The translations under genes and the position numbers were made by a program. The notes beneath the pieces are model-generated. The model saw only the letters and a program-made list of their open reading frames with translations. It was not told where the DNA came from and ran no database searches. A DNA stretch of 35,383 nt, taken from the NCBI GenBank assembly GCA_947379755.1, contig CANCOC010000033.1, positions 1 to 35,383 of the forward strand, given 5' to 3'. Position 1 is the first letter of the stretch. Every line of letters starts with the position of its first letter. Shown here piece after piece: positions 29,853 to 35,383 of this stretch. Source of the DNA: Alcaligenaceae bacterium. Its GTDB lineage: Bacteria > Pseudomonadota > Gammaproteobacteria > Burkholderiales > Burkholderiaceae_B.

Positions 29853-30650
29853 ATGATTGAAATTACAGGTCAAACTAAACTTTATTGCATCGTTGCTGAT
29901 CCGATTTTGCAGGTGAAGACGCCGCAGACAATGAATAAGCTGCTTGCAGAGCGTGCCGTTGACGGTATCCTTGTACCGACTCATGTGCCATCAGCCGGCT
30001 TGCAGGCATTCATGACGGGTATGCGTGGCGTGCTGAATCTGGGTGGCATTGTTGTCACGGTCCCGCACAAGACCAGTATTGTCGCGATGTGTGATGAGGT
30101 CACGCCCGCTGCTGCGACAGTCGGTGCAGTCAATGTGATTCGTCGCGAAGCAGACGGTCGCCTGATCGGTGACATTCTCGATGGCAAGGGGTTTGTGGCG
30201 GGTCTGCAAAGCAAAGGGATTGAGCCGCGTGGTCAATCGGTATTCCTGGCGGGTGCGGGTGGTGCGGCCAATGCCATTGCTTTTGCCCTGGCAGGTTCTG
30301 GCGTATCCAGACTCACAATTTATAACCGTACACCTGCAAAGGCGCAGGACATGATCGCGCGGATTGCCAAGGTATATCCGGACGTAAGAATGGAGGTGGG
30401 CTCTGGTAATCCTGCAGGGCATGATCTGGTGGTCAATGCCACGTCCCTTGGCATGGTCCCTACCGATGCCTTGCCGTTTGCTGTTGAGCACCTCACACCG
30501 GATCAGACGGTCGCAGAGATCATCATGAAGCCTGAGCTGACGCCTTTGCTCGAAGCTGCGCAGAAAAAAGGCTGTCGAATTCAATATGGATTGCCCATGT
30601 TGCAGTGTCAGATTGGATTGATGGCTGACTTCATGGGCATCGGAAAATAA
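29853..30650 (+). CDS. AroE-like (shikimate/quinate dehydrogenase family) oxidoreductase
   Basis: A 265-residue protein of the shikimate dehydrogenase fold. Retained features are the catalytic Lys73 in VTVPHK, Asn94, Asp110 (in LDGKG), the Rossmann motif GAGGAA at 134-139, the NADP-type NRT at 158-160, and Gln253 in the GLPMLQCQ stretch. At the N-terminus the carboxylate-binding SxS of E. coli AroE (Ser14, Ser16) is replaced by Val21 and Thr23, and NTDG is changed to DILDG. It is therefore unlikely to be the housekeeping AroE and probably oxidises a different hydroxy compound. A GAGAG ribosome site precedes the ATG. The stop overlaps the next start (TAATG). It is the first gene of the enzyme operon. 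Confidence 0.88.
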   Translation: MIEITGQTKLYCIVADPILQVKTPQTMNKLLAERAVDGILVPTHVPSAGLQAFMTGMRGVLNLGGIVVTVPHKTSIVAMCDEVTPAAATVGAVNVIRREADGRLIGDILDGKGFVAGLQSKGIEPRGQSVFLAGAGGAANAIAFALAGSGVSRLTIYNRTPAKAQDMIARIAKVYPDVRMEVGSGNPAGHDLVVNATSLGMVPTDALPFAVEHLTPDQTVAEIIMKPELTPLLEAAQKKGCRIQYGLPMLQCQIGLMADFMGIGK

Positions 30651-32245
30651 TGGAAACCTTTGATTTCGTAATCGTCGGGGGAGGCACGGCGGCATGCGTC
30701 CTCGCCAACCGGCTGACTGAGGATGGTCGGTATACCGTCTTGATGCTTGAGGCGGGTGGTGAACCCAAGAGCATGTGGATCAATATCCCGGCTGGTTTTA
30801 CCAAGCTTTTGAATGACCCGGTCTACAACTGGCGGTTTCAGACGCAACCAGAAGATAATGTGCACGGCAGAACGATCGCCGTGCCACGAGGTAAAGGTCT
30901 GGGTGGTTCGAGCCTGATCAATGGCATGATTTATGTGCATGGCCAGCCCGAAGATTACGATCACTGGGCAGCGCTTGGCGCAACAGGATGGTCGGCCAGT
31001 GACGTGGCACCTTATTTCACAAAGCTAGAGACCTATCTTCCCGGCAAGGGCGCGCGCGGTCAGTCAGGGCCCATGCATATTGCACAGGTCGCAGAACGCT
31101 ATCCTGTTGCACATGCGCTGATCCAGGCCGCTCAGCAAGATGGTCAGCCAATCAATGATGACTATAACGGTGAACGTCAGGACGGCTTTGGGTATTACCA
31201 GGTGGCGCAGAAAGGTGGCCAGAGGTGGAGCGCAGTTGACGGTTATCTCAATCCTGTCAGGCAGCGCAAGAATCTGACCATACGCACGGGTGCGCACGTG
31301 ACGCGCATCAACGTCCAGAATGGTCGTTGCACGGGTGTGACCTATCGTCAGAAGAGCGAGTTACAGAGTGTCGCGGCCAGGCGCGAAGTCATCATGGCCG
31401 CCGGTGCCGTGCAGACCCCCCAGATTCTCGAGTTATCAGGTATCGGGAATCCTGAGGTACTGAACAAATTCGGGATTCCTGTTGTGCACCCATCCAGGCG
31501 CGTGGGTGAGAACTATATCGATCATTTTGCGACGCGCATGAACTGGCGCGTCAAAAATACACAGACACTGAATGAACTGGCACAAGGGTGGCGGGTTGGT
31601 CTGGCTGTATTGGAATACTTCACGCGTCGCACAGGAATACTGACACTGGGAACAGGCCTGGTGCATGGCTTTGTCAAAACCCGTGACACGATTGCAACAC
31701 CTGATGTGCAGTATTTCTTCATGCATGCGAGCTATGCCAATGCCGCAATTCGTAAGCTCGACAATGCACCCGGCATGACCATTGGCGTGACGGGACTGCG
31801 GCCGACTTCACAAGGCAGTATTCATATTCAATCTGCGAATCCGCTTGAAGGGCCCGCAATCCGGCCGAATTTTCTTGCCACGGTTGAGGACCAGCAAACG
31901 CTGATTGATGGCATGAAGATCGCCAGAAGGATTGTGGGTCGTCATGCACTGAGTCATTTCATTGATTACGAAATGAGTCCAGGTCCTGATGTTCACACAG
32001 ATGCGCAGTGGCTGGATTTCGCCCGTGAAAATGGTCAGACCATTTACCATCCGATTGGAACCTGCCGGATGGGCAGCGATGCTGATGCAGTCGTCGATAC
32101 GCGTCTGAAATTCAATGGCCTGCAAGGGCTGCGTATTGTTGATGCCTCGGTGATGCCTGCCATGGTGTCTGGCAATACGCAGTGTGCGGTCATGATGGTC
32201 GCTGAACGCGGTGCCGATCTGATCCTTCAAGACGCACGGATTTAA
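30650..32245 (+). CDS. GMC-family FAD-dependent oxidoreductase (choline dehydrogenase-like)
   Basis: Flavoprotein alcohol dehydrogenase of 531 residues. The N-terminal FAD motif is GGGTAACVLANRL (Ala where the third Gly is usual), and the second GMC signature is VPRGKGLGGSSLINGMIYVHG. A middle substrate domain follows, then the C-terminal active-site region YHPIGTCRMG with His467 and SGNTQ with Asn509, the usual His-Asn pair. It would oxidise a primary or secondary alcohol to the carbonyl, passing electrons to quinone or another acceptor. There is no signal peptide, so it is cytoplasmic or membrane-associated. It shares a TAATG junction with the AroE-like gene. Confidence 0.93.
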   Translation: METFDFVIVGGGTAACVLANRLTEDGRYTVLMLEAGGEPKSMWINIPAGFTKLLNDPVYNWRFQTQPEDNVHGRTIAVPRGKGLGGSSLINGMIYVHGQPEDYDHWAALGATGWSASDVAPYFTKLETYLPGKGARGQSGPMHIAQVAERYPVAHALIQAAQQDGQPINDDYNGERQDGFGYYQVAQKGGQRWSAVDGYLNPVRQRKNLTIRTGAHVTRINVQNGRCTGVTYRQKSELQSVAARREVIMAAGAVQTPQILELSGIGNPEVLNKFGIPVVHPSRRVGENYIDHFATRMNWRVKNTQTLNELAQGWRVGLAVLEYFTRRTGILTLGTGLVHGFVKTRDTIATPDVQYFFMHASYANAAIRKLDNAPGMTIGVTGLRPTSQGSIHIQSANPLEGPAIRPNFLATVEDQQTLIDGMKIARRIVGRHALSHFIDYEMSPGPDVHTDAQWLDFARENGQTIYHPIGTCRMGSDADAVVDTRLKFNGLQGLRIVDASVMPAMVSGNTQCAVMMVAERGADLILQDARI

Positions 32246-32256
32246 AAAAGCGAGTC

Positions 32257-33084
32257 ATGATGCAACCAGTGATATCAAAGGGACACCCCGGCGCGCAGGC
32301 CTTTTCACAGGCAAGCTACCCTGGCCTCAACAGGCAGGTGGTCTTTAATACAGGCGCTGCAAAAGGCATTGGCCGGGCCATGTCGCATGCCTTTGCACGC
32401 CACGGCGCCAGGCTGATGTTGCTCGATCTCGATGAGGCCGGTTTGCATCAGGCGCGTGCTGAGTTACTGGAACAGTATCCCGATCTTGAGGTGGATATTG
32501 TCATGGCATCCATCACCGATGATGTGGCGGTTGAGCGAGCGATGGCACAGACGATTGAGCGTTTTGGCCAAGTCGATGTCCTGCTTAATAATGCCGGCAT
32601 CTCCATGAATAAGCCTTCGCTTGAGGTCACGGCGCAGGAGTGGCGACGTACGATCGATATTGATCTTTCAGGTGTGTTTTTCTGCTCACAGGCGGCTGCC
32701 AAACGCATGGTTGAGCAGGGCGGTGGCGTCATTCTCAGCACGGCTTCGATGTTCGGCCTGATCTCGGCAGCACGCCGTGCAGCCTACTGTGCCTCCAAGG
32801 CAGCTGTCGTGTCGTTGTGCAAGACGCTCGCTGTTGAATGGGCTCCACATAATATTCGTGTGAATGCAATATGTCCGGGTTACATCCAGACTGCACTTGT
32901 TCAGGACCTGATTGAGCGCGGTGCGCTCGACGCGCAGCGCATTACTCAGCGCACGCCACTGAACCGGCTTGGCAGTCCGGACGAAATCGCCGAGATGGCC
33001 TTGTTCCTGGCCTCGGATGCTGCCGCCTTTATCACCGGACACGCAATGGTTGCGGACGGTGGCTTTACTGCGAACGGTTTTTGA
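32257..33084 (+). CDS. SDR-family oxidoreductase (second in cluster)
   Basis: A classical SDR of 275 residues with an about 25-residue N-terminal extension before the fold. The cofactor motif TGAAKGIG is at 32-39, Asp57 suggests NAD(H), NNAG is at 111-114, and the catalytic residues are Ser164, Tyr177 and Lys181. ATG 32257 and ATG 32260 are adjacent; either may be used. It lies 11 bases after the GMC gene and 38 bases before the E1 gene, so it belongs to the same operon. It differs clearly from the Liv-linked SDR, so it is not a recent duplicate. Confidence 0.92.
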   Translation: MMQPVISKGHPGAQAFSQASYPGLNRQVVFNTGAAKGIGRAMSHAFARHGARLMLLDLDEAGLHQARAELLEQYPDLEVDIVMASITDDVAVERAMAQTIERFGQVDVLLNNAGISMNKPSLEVTAQEWRRTIDIDLSGVFFCSQAAAKRMVEQGGGVILSTASMFGLISAARRAAYCASKAAVVSLCKTLAVEWAPHNIRVNAICPGYIQTALVQDLIERGALDAQRITQRTPLNRLGSPDEIAEMALFLASDAAAFITGHAMVADGGFTANGF

Positions 33085-33122
33085 TTCATTGAAATAGCAG
33101 AATTGACTGAAATGAGAGCGTA

Positions 33123-35312
33123 ATGCCTAAATCAATATCTTTGAGTTCAGCGGCCCCCTGGGTCGAATTGCAGACCAGTGAGCACGACTGGAAGCGAGCC
33201 GATCCTGCGCTGCTTGGAACCCTGTTGTCGACCATGCACATTATTCGTGCCTTCGAGGAGACCGTGCTTGAGTTGGCAGGCGAGGGTCTGGTGCACGGAC
33301 CCGCACACTCGAGTATTGGACAGGAAGGTGGCGCGGCCGGATCAATCGTTGGCTTGACTGCCCTGGATCAGGTCAATGGATCGCACCGTGGCCATCATCA
33401 GTTCGTGGCTAAAGCGCTTGCCTATCTCGCGCCCAACGGCATTGATCCTGTTGCCCCGATTGCCAGCGATATTGCGGCCATGCTTGAACGCACGCTCGCC
33501 GAGATCCTGGGCCTGGCGCAAGGGTTTTGCAAGGGGCGTGGCGGCTCCATGCATCTGCAGTGGCTCGAGGCCGGAGCGCTGGGCACCAACGCAATCGTAG
33601 GTGGTGGTGTGCCGCTGGCAGCTGGTTCTGCCTGGGCAAATCGCCATGCCGGGACCGATGCCGTCGCGGTCACCTATTTTGGAGACGGCGCAATCAACAT
33701 TGGATCTGTGCTTGAGACCATGAATCTGGCCTCAGCCTGGAAATTGCCACTCTGTTTTTTTGTTGAAAACAACGGTTACGCTGTGTCGACGACAGTGTCA
33801 GAGGCCACAGGTGAGACCAGACTGGCCGCACGCGGACAGGCGTTCAACATTCCGAGCTGGACGGTCGACGGGATGGATCCGCTGGCGGTCCATCTGGCGA
33901 TGGGGCAGGCCCTCAAGCACATGCGCGCAGGCAAGGGGCCGACCATCATCGAAGCAAAGGTCTATCGCTTCTTTCATCAGAATGGTCCCTTTCCCGGGAG
34001 TGCGTTTGGCTACCGGACAAAGGAAGAAGAAACGCTGTGGCGCAAGCGCGATCCTTTGGATCTGCTTGCCCGCAAAATGCAGGAACGCAAACTGATCAGT
34101 GCAAAGCAGTTAACCAGCCTGCGCAGCAATATTCAGTCTGTCATGAAACAGGCTGTTGGGGCCTTGCTTGAGGCAGACACAGGAGAGCGTCAGGGCAAAC
34201 GCCGCATCAGACCAGAGCTCTGGCCCAGTCCGGACTTCAGGGACGTTGGTATTCGTGGTGACTTGAGTGAGTTCAAGAGTGCTCGCGTCGAAGATGTCGC
34301 CACATTCAAAGGTGCATGCGAAGTGCGCAAGTTTATTGATGTCGTTGCAGATGTGATGCAACGCAGAATGCAAACCGACCCTTCGATTGTTGTCATGGGC
34401 GAAGACGTCCATCGCCTGAAAGGTGGTACGAATGGAGCGACGCGTGGCTTGAAAGATGAATTCCCTGATCGAGTCCTGGGTACACCGATCAGCGAGTGTG
34501 CCTTTTCGGGGCTGGGGGGAGGTCTGGCAATGGATCGTCGTTATAAACCAGTCGTTGAATTCATGTACCCTGATTTCATGTGGGTGGCGGGTGATCAGAT
34601 TTTTAATCAGATCGGTAAAGCCCGGCATATGTTTGGCGGTGATCATGCCGTCCCGTTCGTCCTGCGTACCAAGGTGGCGATGGGAACAGGATACGGCTCG
34701 CAGCACTCGATGGATCCGGCAGGGATCTTTGCGACCAGTGCGGGATGGAGGATCGTTGCACCCTCTACGCCGTTTGACTACGTTGGACTGATGAATGCAG
34801 CATTGCTCTGCGAGGATCCGGTCCTGGTGATCGAACATGTGGATTTGTATAACAGTTCGGGTCAGGCACCCGTGGACGATCTGGATTTTGTGATCGCTCC
34901 CGGTAGTGCCGCTGTGCGTCGCGCTGGTAAAGACATGACCGTGCTGACCTATCTCTCCATGGTCGGTCATAGCTTGGAGGCCTGTGAGCAAAGCGGAATC
35001 GATGCAGAAGTGATTGATTTGCGCTGGCTGGATCGTGCCAGTATTGACTGGGCAACGATCGGTCAGAGTATCCAGAAAACCAATGCTGTGCTGATTGTTG
35101 AACAAGGATCACTCGGGCCTTCTTATGGAGGCTGGCTGTCTGACGAAATTCAGCGACGGTTTTTTGACTGGCTCGACCAGCCTGTTCAGCGGGTCACGGG
35201 CGGTGAAGCCTCACCCAGTATTTCAAAAGTGCTTGAGCGTGCCGCCTGTGCACGTACTGAAGAAGTCATCTCCGGTCTACAACGTGTCATGCGTGACAGC
35301 GGTCGCAAATAA
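33123..35312 (+). CDS. Fused alpha-beta E1 of a 2-oxoacid/acetoin-type dehydrogenase complex
   Basis: A thiamine-diphosphate-dependent E1 of 729 residues joining alpha and beta subunits that are usually separate. The alpha part (about 20-350) has the TPP motif starting GDG at 187-189 and closing with ENN about 30 residues later, plus GSHRGHHQFVAK and GKGRGGSMHL. The beta part (about 395-725) has VVMGEDVHRLKGG, TPISECAFSGLGGG with the activating Glu, YPDFMWVAGDQIFNQ and GYGSQHSMDP. The family decarboxylates 2-oxo acids or cleaves acetoin and hands the acyl group to a lipoyl E2. An E2 gene starts 11 bases later. The linker between the halves is about 50 residues. The true substrate is unknown. 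Confidence 0.92.
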   Translation: MPKSISLSSAAPWVELQTSEHDWKRADPALLGTLLSTMHIIRAFEETVLELAGEGLVHGPAHSSIGQEGGAAGSIVGLTALDQVNGSHRGHHQFVAKALAYLAPNGIDPVAPIASDIAAMLERTLAEILGLAQGFCKGRGGSMHLQWLEAGALGTNAIVGGGVPLAAGSAWANRHAGTDAVAVTYFGDGAINIGSVLETMNLASAWKLPLCFFVENNGYAVSTTVSEATGETRLAARGQAFNIPSWTVDGMDPLAVHLAMGQALKHMRAGKGPTIIEAKVYRFFHQNGPFPGSAFGYRTKEEETLWRKRDPLDLLARKMQERKLISAKQLTSLRSNIQSVMKQAVGALLEADTGERQGKRRIRPELWPSPDFRDVGIRGDLSEFKSARVEDVATFKGACEVRKFIDVVADVMQRRMQTDPSIVVMGEDVHRLKGGTNGATRGLKDEFPDRVLGTPISECAFSGLGGGLAMDRRYKPVVEFMYPDFMWVAGDQIFNQIGKARHMFGGDHAVPFVLRTKVAMGTGYGSQHSMDPAGIFATSAGWRIVAPSTPFDYVGLMNAALLCEDPVLVIEHVDLYNSSGQAPVDDLDFVIAPGSAAVRRAGKDMTVLTYLSMVGHSLEACEQSGIDAEVIDLRWLDRASIDWATIGQSIQKTNAVLIVEQGSLGPSYGGWLSDEIQRRFFDWLDQPVQRVTGGEASPSISKVLERAACARTEEVISGLQRVMRDSGRK

Positions 35313-35323
35313 AGGAATTGATC

Positions 35324-35383
35324 ATGGCGACTATCCTGCGCATGCCAGAAGTTGCAGCCAACGCGACGTCCGCAACGCTCGTG
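35324..35383 (+). CDS. Dihydrolipoamide acyltransferase (E2), N-terminal fragment cut by the window
   Basis: Only the first 20 codons are visible (MATILRMPEVAANATSATLV). The pattern MA-x-I-x-MP and the spacing to the final LV match the beginning of a lipoyl domain in E2 proteins, although the usual Gly residues of this stretch are replaced. An AAAGGAA ribosome site precedes the ATG, and the gene follows the E1 by 11 bases. It would accept the acyl group from E1 and pass it to CoA. The rest lies beyond the window, so domain content cannot be checked. Confidence 0.75.
   Translation, partial: MATILRMPEVAANATSATLV

Noticed and set aside
29853-30650. Calling this gene the housekeeping shikimate dehydrogenase aroE
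   Set aside because: The carboxylate-binding Ser14 is Val and the gene sits in a regulated catabolic-looking operon, so only family membership is claimed.
34110-35105. A 331-codon leftward reading frame opposite the fused E1 gene
   Set aside because: The E1 frame has all TPP-family motifs across this stretch; the reverse frame is a shadow.
33123-35383. Reading the right-hand operon as a standard acetoin catabolism (aco) operon
   Set aside because: The E1 is fused, no acetoin-type activator (AcoR) or sigma-54 promoter is visible, and AroE-like and GMC genes are not part of known aco operons.

Overview
The window looks like a chromosomal segment of a betaproteobacterium, most likely Burkholderiales and probably Alcaligenaceae. 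The basis is gene content and order: ftsK-lolA-rarA-serS beside trxB, a DUF1841 gene, paired small cytochromes c, and a branched-chain-amino-acid-type (Liv) ABC transporter joined to an oxidoreductase cluster. GC content appears moderate by eye. I saw no IS element, phage gene, tRNA, rRNA or CRISPR array. The genus is inference.

Left part (1-8159): dnaJ, a convergent terminator, then a leftward block of an M16 zinc peptidase, a CoxE-type VWA protein, a GNAT acetyltransferase and a MoxR AAA+ ATPase. MoxR plus VWA is a known chaperone-like pairing; here an acetyltransferase gene lies between the two. Two small exported cytochromes c run rightward, end at a strong palindromic terminator, and face a DUF1841 gene.

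Middle part (8266-22345): NADP isocitrate dehydrogenase (icd), a 327-base gap, a two-gene sodium:solute symporter whose large subunit carries an EF-hand-like loop, then smr-trxB leftward and ftsK-lolA-rarA-(40-residue membrane peptide)-serS rightward. After these come a Gly/Tyr/His-rich exported protein, a DMT-family exporter and an unrecognised exported protein.

Right part (22412-35383): this is the least explained region and the best candidate for an undescribed system. A Liv-type transporter (binding protein, LivH, a LivM-LivG fusion, LivF) is followed directly by an SDR dehydrogenase. A convergent GntR/FadR-family regulator comes next. Divergent from it is a tightly packed operon: an AroE-like dehydrogenase missing one substrate-carboxylate serine, a GMC flavoprotein oxidoreductase, a second SDR, a fused alpha-beta thiamine-diphosphate E1, and the start of a lipoyl E2 cut by the window end. 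Both promoter regions carry the same 18-base block (one difference) containing a FadR-type palindrome TGGTAANACCA, each with a weaker copy exactly 21 bp upstream. This ties transporter and enzymes into one regulon. The inferred logic is import of a small hydroxylated compound, stepwise oxidation of hydroxyl groups by four dehydrogenases, then TPP/lipoyl cleavage of a 2-oxo acid or vicinal diketone to an acyl-CoA. The substrate cannot be read from the sequence.
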